Assembly (NCBI GenBank): GCA_016744675.1
Contig: JADGDX010000003.1
Coordinates: forward strand, 1 to 64,000
Length of the DNA: 64,000 bases
Direction: 5' to 3'
Origin: Desulfuromusa sp.
Lineage (GTDB): Bacteria > Desulfobacterota > Desulfuromonadia > Desulfuromonadales > Geopsychrobacteraceae
Notes under the pieces: generated by a model
What the model was told of the DNA's origin: nothing
Seen by the model: the letters and a program-made list of their open reading frames with translations, nothing else
The model's database searches: none
Position numbers and translations under genes: made by a program
Shown here: positions 26,499 through 36,298 of the stretch, in pieces
Numbering within the stretch: the stretch's first letter is position 1
Layout: every line of letters begins with the position of its first letter

Positions 26499-28322
26499 GT
26501 GTTGGCTGATGAGTTTGGTTTCCGGCAACTCCATTTTCATTTTCCCCCGGGATCGTTGAGCTTTTTACGGGCGCATCAACCGGATAAATTTGGCGACCGC
26601 ATGGATGATGTCCGCTATACCATTGTGGCTACAAATGCTGAAGAAAAAAGGTCCATGGGGTTTGAAACAGGGCGGGTTTTTTCTGGTATTCGTGGTGTTA
26701 TCCCCATGTATGCATTTGATGAGATGGAAAATAAAACGGTGCATGTAGGGGCTCTTGAAGCGGGAACCTCATTTAGCACGATGCTTTCTCTCTTTCATGA
26801 TAGTCGTCCTTGGATTCATGCAGCGGTTTTACTGGAGCAAGATCATTTAGAGCGCTATGTCTGGCCCAATTTTCTCGAAAAGTTGTTAAAGGAGGAGCAA
26901 TTCACCAAAAAATTTTGTCTTGAGGCGACGACTTCACCTGATATCAATCGCTTTCTTGATCGAGATGACTTTGCAAAGATGTTGACGTTACCTGGTCACC
27001 ACCTCTTACAAGATGGAGAATTCCATTATAGCGTGACCTCTCTTCCCTTGAGGGATTTTCGCGGGGAACAAGATCCTGCTATCCCTGATGCTGGGCTGGT
27101 TCTGTTGTGGCAGGACGTCAGTAAAACGATAGCTGCTTACCATTCCCATGTCCGTCATGTGATCTTTTGGGGATTCTTCCTTTTTATAGCGATCGAATTG
27201 ATCATGTCTTTTGCTTTGGATTTCATGACAAAGGGGTTGAAAAAAGAACTGAAAGAGACTCAGGAAAATGAAGCTAAGAGTCTGCAGGCTCGCCAAGCTG
27301 CCGAAGAAGCATCTCGGCTAAAAACAGAGTTTCTCGGAACGGTAAGCCATGAATTAAAGACCCCGCTGAATGCGATTGTCGGCCTCGGTCAGATGTTGAG
27401 TGAAAGTCCTCTGGATAAAAAACAACAGAACTTTATTGATAAAATAAACTTATCTTCTGAGAGTTTACTCGGATCCATCGATAATGTTTTGTTGATTACA
27501 GAGATCGAAGCAACTGAGATTGATATCTTAAAGGCCGAGAAGTTTAATCCAACCCATTTGGCAAATCGATTATTAGAGTCGTTCACTTCTCAGGCAAATG
27601 ATCAGGGGGTGATGATACGCTTCGACAGTTCCGAGTCCGTGCCAAAATGGATAAGTGGGTTCCCGTCACAGTTGGAGAAAATTGTCAGTCAGTTGTTAGA
27701 TAATGCCATCAAGTTTAGTCTTGGCAAGGACGTTGTCTTGTCTTTGAGGTTATGTGAGTCCGTAGCGGATGTCGCTATTCTTGAATTTGCTGTAACTGAT
27801 CATGGAATAGGAATGAGCCAACTACAGCAGGAAGAGATCTTTCTCCCTTTTAAGCAGGGAGATGGCTCAAAAAGCCGTATTTATGGTGGAATGGGGTTGG
27901 GGTTAACAATTGCACGGAAAATCTGTCGGCAGTTAGGTGGGGATATTGCTATTGAAAGCATTCTGGGCCAAGGAAGCCGTTTCAGCTTCTCTCTAAAGTA
28001 TGATGTATTAGACGCTCCTTTGGCAGAACCATCTGACACATCAACTATTTTGCAAAAGACGACGGATCATCTAAAAGGACTTTCTTCTTTGCCTCCGGGC
28101 GGTTTTGCTGAAATTAATAGTCTGCTTGATCAACTTGAGGAACCGTTGACAAAGCTTCAGCCCAGACAGTGTCAAGAGCTCAGCATAGAGATAGATAAGA
28201 AGAACTGGCCCGATGAACTTTCTGATGATATTTGGAAACTGACTCGATTTATTGAGCAATATCGTTTTGCTGAGGCGCGGCAGGTTGTTGCCCAGCTTAA
28301 GGAAAAGATTGCAGGGACATAA
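26499..28322 (+). CDS. C-terminal part of the frameshifted sensor histidine kinase
   Basis: 607 residues from a GTG, but this GTG is an internal valine: the frame is meaningful back to about 26424. It contains the rest of the periplasmic domain (FGFRQLHFHFPPGSLSFLRAHQPDKFGD, typical of Cache-like sensors), a second membrane helix (HVIFWGFFLFIAIELIMSFAL), HisKA (GTVSHELKTPLNAIVGL), HATPase (LDNAIKFS, DHGIGM, GMGLGLTIARK) and a C-terminal helical module. Without the N-terminal helix and start it is unlikely to be made as a functional receptor, unless the G-run slips. Confidence 0.8.
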   Translation: MLADEFGFRQLHFHFPPGSLSFLRAHQPDKFGDRMDDVRYTIVATNAEEKRSMGFETGRVFSGIRGVIPMYAFDEMENKTVHVGALEAGTSFSTMLSLFHDSRPWIHAAVLLEQDHLERYVWPNFLEKLLKEEQFTKKFCLEATTSPDINRFLDRDDFAKMLTLPGHHLLQDGEFHYSVTSLPLRDFRGEQDPAIPDAGLVLLWQDVSKTIAAYHSHVRHVIFWGFFLFIAIELIMSFALDFMTKGLKKELKETQENEAKSLQARQAAEEASRLKTEFLGTVSHELKTPLNAIVGLGQMLSESPLDKKQQNFIDKINLSSESLLGSIDNVLLITEIEATEIDILKAEKFNPTHLANRLLESFTSQANDQGVMIRFDSSESVPKWISGFPSQLEKIVSQLLDNAIKFSLGKDVVLSLRLCESVADVAILEFAVTDHGIGMSQLQQEEIFLPFKQGDGSKSRIYGGMGLGLTIARKICRQLGGDIAIESILGQGSRFSFSLKYDVLDAPLAEPSDTSTILQKTTDHLKGLSSLPPGGFAEINSLLDQLEEPLTKLQPRQCQELSIEIDKKNWPDELSDDIWKLTRFIEQYRFAEARQVVAQLKEKIAGT

Positions 28323-28389
28323 TATCTGGCGAAATCTTTGTTATAATTTAGGCTCTTAAGGAATTTGATATCTCAATAGGATTGACCCT

Positions 28390-28718
28390 GTGAAAGTGAT
28401 AGATTCGATTAAATTTAGTCTCCTCCTCTTTTGCTTGCTTGCTCTTGGCTCTGGACCTGTCTTTGCTGCTAAGAGCGTCGTTTTACAACTCCCCTGGTCT
28501 CATCAGTTTCAGTTTTCTGGGTACTACATGGCCAAAGAGCAGGGGTACTATCAACAAGAGGGTTTAAGTGTTGAGTTTCGTGATGTCACGCTTGGGAGCG
28601 ATCCGATTGAAGAGGTTATTTCGGGGCGGGCAAATTTTGGTATCCATGAAAACGGGGTTGCAACAGAAGTTAACGAGTCACTGCAGTCAGGGATATTACA
28701 AGTCGTAAGCAGGCAGAA
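28390..28718 (+). pseudogene. remnant of a THI5/NMT1-domain sensor kinase N-terminus
   Basis: A signal peptide (residues 1-26, ending PVFAA) and the start of a THI5-like periplasmic binding domain (VVLQLPWSHQFQFSGYYMAKEQGYYQQEGLSVEF..., EEVISGRANFGI). At FGI the sequence jumps to what looks like the tail of a PAS domain (HENGVATEVNESLQ). The PAS tail then continues as DITSRKQAEMEKERL in a different frame. So two lesions are visible: an internal deletion near 28640, and a frameshift near 28685-28692. The original frame runs on to a stop at 28926 as nonsense. Confidence 0.75.
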
Positions 28719-30257
28719 ATGGAGAAGGAGCGGCTTTCTTTGGCGATTGAGCAGAGTAGTGAAACAATTCTTATCACCGATAAAGGTGGACAAATTCGCT
28801 ATGTTAACCCGGCTTTTGAAAAAATCACGGGTTATAAGTGTCATGATGTTTTTGGGAAAAATCCCCGCTTCCTTAAAAGCGGTCAGCAGGATGAGGCTGT
28901 TTATAAAGACATGTGGGGGGCTTTAAGTCGTGGAGAGGTGTGGAGCGGTGAACTGATCAACAAAAAGAAAGACGGCACTTTTTATATTGAAGATGTGACG
29001 ATTTCACCTGTTTTTGATAATGGCGGGGGGATTGTGAATTATATAGCGGTGAAACGCGACATTACCCACGAAGTTGAAATGGAAGATCAGTTACGACAAA
29101 AGTATATAATGGAAGCAGTTGGTTTGATGGCGGGTGGAATTGCCCATAATTTTAACAATAATTTGGCGATTATTCTTGGAAACGTCGAATTGTCTCAGAT
29201 CCGTTTACCAGAAGGAAGTGGTGTTGCCGAATACCTCAATAATGCAAAAATAGCGATTATGCGCTCGCGCGATCTGGTGCAACAGATTTTGACATACAGT
29301 CGCGATGGGGAGGGTGTTAAATTGCCGGTCCAGCTTCCTTTGTTGATTGATGAAACGATCAAGCTGTTGCGATCTACGCTTCCAGCAACAATTGATTTGC
29401 AAAAAGCGATCAGTGCCAGTTGTTATAGTACAACAATTCATGCTGATTCTTCTCGGGTGCAGGAAGCACTGATTAATCTTTGTAACAATGCGGTGTATGC
29501 CATGGATGAACAAGGGATTTTGACAATTGGTCTTGATGCCGTTCAGTTACATGCTCAGGAGATCCCTGCTCAATTTGTTTGCCTCCCTGGTCGTTATGTC
29601 AAGCTTAGCATTCATGATACCGGTTCAGGGATTGCCCCAGAGCATGTGGATAAAGTTTTTGATCCCTTCTTTACCACTAAGGATGTCAATGAGGGGACTG
29701 GCATGGGGTTGGCGACAGTCCATAGCATCATTGCGCAGCACAATGGAATGATAAAAGTTGCCAGTCATCCAGGGGAGGGAACCACCTTTGAACTTTATTT
29801 TCCTATGGTTGAGCAAGGTCAGAGTGAGCAGGTGAGCCCGATTGAAAACGTGTTACCACGCGGGGATGAAAGGATCCTGTTTGTTGACGATGATGAAATG
29901 CTTTCGCAGTTAGGCGAGACGATGTTGTCAGAAATGGGCTACCAGGTGACAGCGATGACCAGTAGTGTCTCTGCTTTGGAGCTGTTTAGATCCAATCCAG
30001 ATAGTTTTGATCTGGTCATTACTGATCAGACGATGCCCGAGCTTTGTGGTAAAGATTTGATTGAAAACATGCTCAAGGTTCGTCCCGACTTAGCGACAAT
30101 TCTCTGCACAGGATTCAGTAGCAAAATTGATAAGGAAGCGGCTGAAGCCCTAGGTTGTAAGGCCTTTTGTATGAAGCCTCTGAACGTGTCAGAATTGGTT
30201 GAGCTGGTTCGAGAAGTTTTGGATTCAGATAAAAAAGGGAGTGGTGAGTCTCAATAG
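28719..30257 (+). CDS. PAS-HisKA-HATPase-REC part of the broken hybrid kinase
   Basis: 512 residues from an ATG that has no good ribosome binding site; coherent sequence extends upstream to about 28690 (DITSRKQAE). Domains: PAS with the motifs QSSETILITDKGGQIRYVN and AVKRDITHEVE, HisKA with GGIAHNFNNNLAI (Asn instead of the more usual Asp or Glu after the His), HATPase (NLCNNAVYAM, DTGSGI, GTGMGLATV) and a C-terminal receiver (LVITDQTMP). It is the remnant of a larger THI5-PAS-kinase and may be untranslated. Confidence 0.82.
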   Translation: MEKERLSLAIEQSSETILITDKGGQIRYVNPAFEKITGYKCHDVFGKNPRFLKSGQQDEAVYKDMWGALSRGEVWSGELINKKKDGTFYIEDVTISPVFDNGGGIVNYIAVKRDITHEVEMEDQLRQKYIMEAVGLMAGGIAHNFNNNLAIILGNVELSQIRLPEGSGVAEYLNNAKIAIMRSRDLVQQILTYSRDGEGVKLPVQLPLLIDETIKLLRSTLPATIDLQKAISASCYSTTIHADSSRVQEALINLCNNAVYAMDEQGILTIGLDAVQLHAQEIPAQFVCLPGRYVKLSIHDTGSGIAPEHVDKVFDPFFTTKDVNEGTGMGLATVHSIIAQHNGMIKVASHPGEGTTFELYFPMVEQGQSEQVSPIENVLPRGDERILFVDDDEMLSQLGETMLSEMGYQVTAMTSSVSALELFRSNPDSFDLVITDQTMPELCGKDLIENMLKVRPDLATILCTGFSSKIDKEAAEALGCKAFCMKPLNVSELVELVREVLDSDKKGSGESQ

Positions 30258-30289
30258 CAAAAAAATGATATTTTTTCACCTGTAAGCAG

Positions 30290-30336
30290 TTGTCTAAAAG
30301 AAATGTTTGAGCTATAGTTCGGCCGTTTAGCGGCCG
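30290..30336 (+). promoter_or_regulatory. promoter of pckA with leader hairpin
   Basis: TTGTCT (30290-30295), exactly 17 bases, TATAGT (30313-30318). Immediately downstream, over the expected start site, CGGCCG (30320-30325) and CGGCCG (30331-30336) form a GC-rich hairpin. The arrangement could stabilise the 5' end of the transcript or serve as a regulator site. Confidence 0.6.
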
Positions 30337-30414
30337 GAGAGGTCGCCCAATTTGAAACATTAAACTTTCTATTTTTCAGATAAAAAAACACCAAACAGAA
30401 ATGGGGAAACGCAG

Positions 30415-31995
30415 ATGAGTGATGTGACTGCAGCGGGACTAGGGCTGAAGAGCGTGGGTACGGTTTATCATAATCTCAGCTATGATGAACTGTTCGAGCA
30501 TGAAACAAAAAACCAAGAGGGAGCACTTTCAGAAAACGGAACAATGATGGTTGATACCGGTAAATTTACCGGCCGTTCCCCTAAGGATAAATATTTTGTG
30601 CAGCAAGATCCTTCTCAGCAGAACATTGCATGGGGCAATATCAATCAGCCCGTTTCAGAAGAAATCTTCGATGAGCTATATGGTGAAGTCATTGAATATC
30701 TCTCCGGCAAAGATGTTTATGTCGCTGATGGTTTTACCGGGGCTAACCCACAGACAACCCGTAAGATTCGCTTTGTCACCGAAATTGCTTGGCAGTCCCA
30801 TTTTATTAAAAATATGTTTATCCGTCCTAGTGAGTCTCAGTTGGAGGACTTTTCTCCTAATTTTACGGTTTATAATGCGGCCAGTATCAGCAATAAGAAC
30901 TGGGAAAAGCATGGTTTGAACTCTGAGGTTTTTGTCATTTTCAATATTGAGAAAAACATCGCAATTATTGGTGGCTCCTGGTACGGCGGTGAGATGAAAA
31001 AAGGGATCTTCACCATGATGAACTACTGGATGCCACTAGAAAAAATTCTTTCCATGCATTGTAGTGCCAATGTTGGAAAAGATGGTGATGTCTGTTTGTT
31101 TTTTGGTCTATCTGGTACCGGTAAGACAACTCTCTCAACTGATGCCGCTCGTAAGCTGATTGGTGATGATGAGCATGGTTGGGATGATGATGGAATCTTC
31201 AACTTTGAAGGGGGCTGCTACGCAAAAACGATTGATTTGTCAGCTGAAAGTGAGCCAGAGATCTTTAATGCGATCAAGCGGGACGCTTTGTTGGAGAACG
31301 TCGTTTATAACGAAGATGGAATCATCGATTATACCGATAGCTCCAAGACAGAAAATACTCGGGTTTCTTATCCTATTGACCATATTGAAAATCATGAACC
31401 AAGCCTGATGGCGGGTCATCCAGAGAATATCATTTTCTTAACCTGTGATGCTTTTGGTGTTCTTCCCCCAGTTTCTAAGTTAACCAAAGAGCAGGCGATG
31501 TATTACTTCCTCTCTGGTTATACCGCCAAGGTTGCCGGTACCGAACGTGGAATCACCGAGCCTCAGGCAGCATTTTCTGCTTGTTTTGGTGAAGCATTTT
31601 TACCATTGCACCCTACTGCTTATGCCAAGCTTCTGGGTGAGAAGATGGATAAGTACAATGTGAATGCTTATCTTGTGAATACTGGCTGGGCTGGTGGTGG
31701 CTATGGTGTAGGACAACGGATGAGTATCAAAGCAACGCGTTCTTGTGTAAACGCTATCCTTGATGGAAGTATCAAGAACTGTGAATTTGAGCAAACCCGT
31801 TTCTTTAAGTTGAACATTCCTAAAGAGTTGGCTGGAGTTGATACTGAGTTGTTGAATCCACGCAACGCATGGCCAGATAAAGAGAGCTTTGATCAAACGG
31901 CGAATAAACTGGCGGGAATGTTTGTGAATAATTTCAAAAAATACATGACCGATAATGATGATTTTGATTTTACTCAGGCCGGACCAAAAGTCTGA
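30415..31995 (+). CDS. pckA: ATP-dependent phosphoenolpyruvate carboxykinase
   Basis: Converts oxaloacetate and ATP to PEP, CO2 and ADP, linking the TCA cycle with gluconeogenesis. 526 residues; Walker A GLSGTGKT at 231-238, the kinase-2 motif [20 protein letters not shown] just after it, and FTGRSPKDK near 51-59, all diagnostic of the ATP type. Own promoter and terminator, so it is monocistronic. In acetate-oxidising Desulfuromonadales this enzyme is central for making C3 compounds from acetate. Confidence 0.98.
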   Translation: MSDVTAAGLGLKSVGTVYHNLSYDELFEHETKNQEGALSENGTMMVDTGKFTGRSPKDKYFVQQDPSQQNIAWGNINQPVSEEIFDELYGEVIEYLSGKDVYVADGFTGANPQTTRKIRFVTEIAWQSHFIKNMFIRPSESQLEDFSPNFTVYNAASISNKNWEKHGLNSEVFVIFNIEKNIAIIGGSWYGGEMKKGIFTMMNYWMPLEKILSMHCSANVGKDGDVCLFFGLSGTGKTTLSTDAARKLIGDDEHGWDDDGIFNFEGGCYAKTIDLSAESEPEIFNAIKRDALLENVVYNEDGIIDYTDSSKTENTRVSYPIDHIENHEPSLMAGHPENIIFLTCDAFGVLPPVSKLTKEQAMYYFLSGYTAKVAGTERGITEPQAAFSACFGEAFLPLHPTAYAKLLGEKMDKYNVNAYLVNTGWAGGGYGVGQRMSIKATRSCVNAILDGSIKNCEFEQTRFFKLNIPKELAGVDTELLNPRNAWPDKESFDQTANKLAGMFVNNFKKYMTDNDDFDFTQAGPKV

Positions 31996-32022
31996 TCGTT
32001 TAAAACTTAATCAAAATTGAAT

Positions 32023-32062
32023 AAAAAAGAGCCTTCAACACCTGTTGAAGGCTCTTTTTTTT
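32023..32062 (+). terminator. intrinsic terminator of pckA
   Basis: AGAGCCTTCAACA and TGTTGAAGGCTCT arms (32028-32055) with a CC turn, A-run before and eight T after. Confidence 0.95.
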
Positions 32063-32082
32063 GTTGAGAGGAGGAGCTTTTC

Positions 32083-32110
32083 TTGACATAAAGTGAAAGA
32101 AAAATAATAA
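32083..32110 (+). promoter_or_regulatory. promoter of thiL and probably of the chemotaxis genes
   Basis: TTGACA (32083-32088), 16-base spacer, TAATAA (32105-32110), 32 bases before the thiL start codon. No TPP-riboswitch-like element was recognised in the leader. Confidence 0.5.
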
Positions 32111-32141
32111 TTAACATATAAGAATTCATTTAAGGAGTTTC

Positions 32142-33122
32142 ATGCCGAACAAAAAATCAGGACATATCGAAGAGTTTGCATTGATCAGCTGGATTCAAGA
32201 TAAAGCGGGCCAAGGTGATCATCTGTCCCTAGGGATTGGAGATGATTGTGCTATCCAGCCTCAACAGAGCCATCAGGATCTGTTAACCAGTACTGATTTA
32301 CTCATCGAGGGGATCCATTTTAAGCGCGAGTGGTCCAGCATGTTTGATTTAGGCCGTAAGTCAGCAGCTGTTAATATCAGCGATATTGCTGCTATGGGGG
32401 GAACGCCACAATCATTATTCTTAGGAATTGGACGACCAAAGACAATGACCGATGGAGAGGTTGAAGACTTTATCTCCGGTGTTATCGCAGAGGCAGGTTC
32501 TCACGGGGCTGTTCTCGCGGGGGGTGACAGTTGTGCTGCTCCTGAAGGCTTGATGATTTCTGTTACCGTTCAGGGCGCGATTTCAGCAGGTGATGCTATT
32601 TGTCGTCAGGGGGCAAGCTACGGGGATGCTGTTTATGTCTCTGGTCCTTTGGGTGACAGCGCTCTGGCTCTGTCTTTACTCCAAAATGGCCAACAGCCTG
32701 ATGATTATCTGGCGCAGCGATTTCATACCCCCGCTCCTCAGGTTGCTCTGGGGCAGAAGCTATCATCTCGTCACTTGGCAACGGCGATGCTTGATATCTC
32801 TGATGGTTTATTGGGTGACCTTGGTCATATTCTTGAAGCCTCCAAGGTTGGGGCTGATCTTATGTTAACGAATCTTCCCCTGTCAGACTCATTTCAACGG
32901 GCGTTAAACAAAGATCCGGAGCTGATCGATCTCGCCCTTGCTGGTGGGGAAGACTATGGTTTGGTTTTTACTTCTCCGTTAAAGGACTTAAGCGATCAGA
33001 TCGATGCAGAATTTACTGTGACCAAGGTTGGTGTCATCAGCCCGACTCCGGGATTACGAATCTTCCAGGACAATGGAGATCTTTATTCCTGTAAGAGACG
33101 TGGGTTTGACCATTTTTCCTGA
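32142..33122 (+). CDS. thiL: thiamine-monophosphate kinase
   Basis: Phosphorylates thiamine monophosphate to the active cofactor TPP. 326 residues of the PurM/ThiL fold with the N-terminal SLGIGDDCAI motif (about 27-37), the STDLLIEGIHFKREW block and AGGDSCAAPEGL near 127-138. AAGGAG precedes the ATG. cheR begins just downstream, possibly on the same transcript. Confidence 0.96.
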   Translation: MPNKKSGHIEEFALISWIQDKAGQGDHLSLGIGDDCAIQPQQSHQDLLTSTDLLIEGIHFKREWSSMFDLGRKSAAVNISDIAAMGGTPQSLFLGIGRPKTMTDGEVEDFISGVIAEAGSHGAVLAGGDSCAAPEGLMISVTVQGAISAGDAICRQGASYGDAVYVSGPLGDSALALSLLQNGQQPDDYLAQRFHTPAPQVALGQKLSSRHLATAMLDISDGLLGDLGHILEASKVGADLMLTNLPLSDSFQRALNKDPELIDLALAGGEDYGLVFTSPLKDLSDQIDAEFTVTKVGVISPTPGLRIFQDNGDLYSCKRRGFDHFS

Positions 33123-33165
33123 GAGGCACAAAGAGTTGTGTGATTCTCGTTCAGAGATAACTTCG

Positions 33166-34032
33166 ATGGTTGAACCCTTTGAAGAAGAGCTTGTTGGGAA
33201 TCGTCCCCCATTTTTGGGGAGTGATCTTGATGATGATGTTTATCAGCAGATTGTGACGATTTTGCGAGATCAACAAAACTTTCAGTTGGAAGGTTATAAG
33301 GTTTTATGTATCAAACGTCGTCTGGCATCACGGATCAGGTCGGTTGGGTATAGTGATCCTGTCGCTTATGTTGAGTTGTTGCGACAAGATAGCCGCGAGC
33401 AGGAACAACTTCTAACGGCTTTGAGCATTCATGTGTCCCAGTTCTTTCGCAATGAAAGTGTTTTTAAAGTTCTGGAAAAGACAATTGTGCCAGAACTACT
33501 AGATTTTTCTCGACGCAATAAAAGCAAATTTAGGATTTGGAGCGTGGGATGCGCAAATGGGGAAGAGCCTTATTCTTTAGCTCTTATTTGTCAGGCTCTA
33601 CAACGTCGGGGTGATTTACTCTCTATCGTGGGAACTGACCTCAGCCCAGAGGCTTTGACGCGCGCAAAGCGTGGGATCTTTCCCCCCGAACGCGTTCAGT
33701 GTGTATCGGATGAGATGCTTGACGGTTTTTTTTGTAAAATAAATCAACAATATCAGCTCAATGAACAAGTACGAGGACAGGTGCAGTTTTTTCGCCATGA
33801 TATTTTGTCGGATCAGGCTTTTTATCGGGCCAACTTAATTTTGTGCCGAAACCTGCTGATTTATTTTTCTCGCGAACAACAACAAATGATTATGGAAACC
33901 CTGGCCGATGCGTTATTGCCGGGGGGATATCTGGTGTTGGGGCGAGCAGAAACGATGGCGTTGGCTTGTCGTAAGCTGTTTGTCTGTGTCGATCCGGCAG
34001 AACGGATTTACCGGCGCGTGGGCGTTGCGTAA
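33166..34032 (+). CDS. cheR: chemotaxis protein methyltransferase CheR
   Basis: Methylates glutamates of chemoreceptors using SAM. About 288 residues from ATG 33166: N-terminal helical domain (DDDVYQQIVTILRDQQNFQLEGYK...), then the methyltransferase domain with VSQFFRNE, RIWSVGCANGEEPYSLAL and LILCRNLLIYFS. The frame is open further upstream into thiL; a TTG at 33136 with AGAGG ahead is an alternative start. It heads a cheR-mcp-cheW-cheY-cheA set. Confidence 0.93.
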   Translation: MVEPFEEELVGNRPPFLGSDLDDDVYQQIVTILRDQQNFQLEGYKVLCIKRRLASRIRSVGYSDPVAYVELLRQDSREQEQLLTALSIHVSQFFRNESVFKVLEKTIVPELLDFSRRNKSKFRIWSVGCANGEEPYSLALICQALQRRGDLLSIVGTDLSPEALTRAKRGIFPPERVQCVSDEMLDGFFCKINQQYQLNEQVRGQVQFFRHDILSDQAFYRANLILCRNLLIYFSREQQQMIMETLADALLPGGYLVLGRAETMALACRKLFVCVDPAERIYRRVGVA

Positions 34033-34142
34033 TCTGAAAATGAAAAAGGATGTTTCACTTGTTTTTACAATGTTTCCCCCTCACCCGATCTGGGGTCAGT
34101 TTCTTCTTGTGTGAAGAGTGGATTGAGGGGAAGGAGTAAAAA

Positions 34143-35426
34143 ATGCGTATAGAGATTAGTTATAAGTTTGTCGTTGGGTTTATTGTTGTCGTTGCCTCTG
34201 TGGTTCTGCTGAATTTGCTGGTTCCACAAATGAATACCCCCGAATGGACACATCAGTTGATTACAATTGTTGGTGCGTTATTGGTTGGGCTTATTTTTGG
34301 CTGGATTTTTTCTAAAGCCTTTACCGCAAACTTCAAGATCTTGAATGAAGGGGCAGAACGCTTGAGTACCGGCGATCTTAGTCGCAAGGTTCGGCTTCGC
34401 AAAGGGTTGTTTTCTGACGAAACAGAAGACTTGTCCAATTCTTTGAATCTTGTGGTGGCGAGTCTACGAAATCTTGTCGGGCAGATTCGGACAAGCTCTG
34501 TGAATGTCAATGAACTCTCCTTATCTCAGGCGACAACGGCTGAAGAAATGACTGCAACGGCTCATGAAGTCGCGGGTTCTATCGAGCAGATCAGTCGGGG
34601 GGCAGAAACTCAAGCTGAGATGGTTGAGCGTGCCTCTAAAGTAATCCGTGAGATGGCAGAACAGATCGACCTCGTTGCGACATCGGCAAACACTTTCTCC
34701 TTATCCGCTGAAGAAACAACTCAATCAGCACGTGAGGGTGAAGGGATGACAACGACGGCCTTAGAAAACCTAAAGCACGTTCTCAGTCAGATTGAAGACA
34801 ATGGAGAGATGTTTGTCTCTTTTAGCGAACAGGTTCAGAAAATAGGAACAATCATTGATGTCATTACAGGGATTGCGCAGAAAACAAATTTACTGGCCCT
34901 GAATGCAACAATTGAGGCCGCTCGTGCAGGTGAATATGGTCACGGTTTTGCTGTCGTTGCTGAAGAGGTTAGCAAGTTAGCAGATAGTACAAGTATTTCA
35001 GCAGCTGAAATTACGCGCATGATTGAGACAACGCGAGACCAAAGTCTAAAGGTTCAGGCTTCGATGGCAGAGAGTGTTAAATCGATTGATGCCGGACGGG
35101 AAGCTGTTGATATCACTAACAGCGCTTTTAAGGAAATCATCACCAAGGCGGAATCGGCACAACTTCAATCGGTTAGTATTCGAGATTTGACCGAGAAGCA
35201 AAGTGCTGGGGCTCAGACAATCGTTGCTGCCATTGAAGAAATCGCCCGCGTTGCCGAGGATAATGCCGCTTCAACTGAAGAGGTTTCGGCTGCAACAGAG
35301 GAGCAGACAGCTTCTATGGAAGAGATGACATTTGCATCACAGCGCCTTTCCCGTTTGGCCGATGAACTTTTGACCTCAGTGAGTCGTTTCAACCTCGGTG
35401 TGAGCCCAGAGCAGGATACGCTATGA
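34143..35426 (+). CDS. methyl-accepting chemotaxis protein with minimal periplasmic loop
   Basis: 427 residues. Two membrane helices (about 9-27 and 40-58) enclose only about a dozen residues ([12 protein letters not shown]), so there is no real periplasmic sensor; a HAMP domain and the coiled-coil signalling domain follow, with the hairpin tip [29 protein letters not shown] split around residues 240-280. No CheR-docking pentapeptide is obvious at the C-terminus (SPEQDTL). It may sense membrane or energy state, or act through partners. Its stop overlaps the cheW start by four bases. Confidence 0.95.
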   Translation: MRIEISYKFVVGFIVVVASVVLLNLLVPQMNTPEWTHQLITIVGALLVGLIFGWIFSKAFTANFKILNEGAERLSTGDLSRKVRLRKGLFSDETEDLSNSLNLVVASLRNLVGQIRTSSVNVNELSLSQATTAEEMTATAHEVAGSIEQISRGAETQAEMVERASKVIREMAEQIDLVATSANTFSLSAEETTQSAREGEGMTTTALENLKHVLSQIEDNGEMFVSFSEQVQKIGTIIDVITGIAQKTNLLALNATIEAARAGEYGHGFAVVAEEVSKLADSTSISAAEITRMIETTRDQSLKVQASMAESVKSIDAGREAVDITNSAFKEIITKAESAQLQSVSIRDLTEKQSAGAQTIVAAIEEIARVAEDNAASTEEVSAATEEQTASMEEMTFASQRLSRLADELLTSVSRFNLGVSPEQDTL

Positions 35427-35863
35427 CCCAATTGCTGCCGTTTAAGGTGGGCTATGAAACCTATGCACTGAAATTAAATGACGTCCAGGAAGTGGTCGAA
35501 AACCAGACTTTGCATGACTTTCCCACCGCCCCCGATATCGTTGCTGGAGCGATCAGCTTTCATGGCCGGATCGTTCCGGTGGTTGATTTGGCGCGACTGT
35601 TGGGATTTCCTCTGGGGAAGATTGGTCAGAGACTGATTGTGTTGGTTAATCAACGCGGGCCGGTTGCTTTGGGGGTGGATGTGGTTCGGGCTGTGATCAA
35701 TATCGAGATGAATCAGATGAATCAGATGGAGGATTTTGCCGAGCGAAACTACATCAGCAATGTGATTAATTATGGGGGAGAAATGATGAGTTTATTTGAT
35801 CTTGACCATTTGCAAAGAGAATTGGAGCTTATTTGTCTCCAGGCAGGAGGGGAACGTTGTTAA
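35423..35863 (+). CDS. cheW: chemotaxis coupling protein CheW
   Basis: 146-residue SH3-like adaptor linking receptor tips to CheA. The family pattern is visible: [44 protein letters not shown], and [14 protein letters not shown] overlaps the stop of the receptor gene, and its 3' end contains the ribosome binding site and start of cheY. Confidence 0.93.
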   Translation: MTQLLPFKVGYETYALKLNDVQEVVENQTLHDFPTAPDIVAGAISFHGRIVPVVDLARLLGFPLGKIGQRLIVLVNQRGPVALGVDVVRAVINIEMNQMNQMEDFAERNYISNVINYGGEMMSLFDLDHLQRELELICLQAGGERC

Positions 35864-36222
35864 AGCGCGTATTGATTGTTGATGATGCTCTATTTATGCG
35901 AACTATGCTGCGCGATATCTTTGTCGAAATTGGCTGGCAGGTCGTTGCGGAAGCCGAAAATGGGGAAGAGGCAATAGCGGCATATGAAGAGCATCGTCCC
36001 GATCTGGTGACAATGGATGTTGTGATGCCTGAGATGGGGGGGATTGACGCTTTAAAGGTGATTCTTAGTCAAGACCCTGCTGCGGCAATTGTAGTCTGTA
36101 GTGCATTGGGACAGAAAAATCTGATTTTGGATGCCGTGAGTGCTGGAGCGAAAGATTTTATTGTCAAACCGTTCCAAAGAGATCAGGTGCTGGAAGTGGT
36201 TGAGCGTGTTATTGCATCATAA
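35857..36222 (+). CDS. cheY: CheY-type response regulator
   Basis: About 121 residues, a single receiver domain: VLIVDDALFMRTMLRDI, phospho-Asp in LVTMDVVMPEMGG, and VKPF near the end. I chose TTG 35857, which has AGGAGG seven bases upstream and overlaps the cheW stop; the in-frame TTG at 35833 has no such signal. Confidence 0.92.
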   Translation: MLKRVLIVDDALFMRTMLRDIFVEIGWQVVAEAENGEEAIAAYEEHRPDLVTMDVVMPEMGGIDALKVILSQDPAAAIVVCSALGQKNLILDAVSAGAKDFIVKPFQRDQVLEVVERVIAS

Positions 36223-36298
36223 GAAGATTAATTTGCCGTGTTACAGCTATTTTTCCGAGTCGGAATATGAAAGTCGTTTTTCACGCAGGGCGTAATTG

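Noticed and set aside
31996-32141. TPP riboswitch ahead of thiL
   Set aside because: The leader is short, AT-rich and occupied by the pckA terminator and a promoter; no THI-box-like sequence was recognised.
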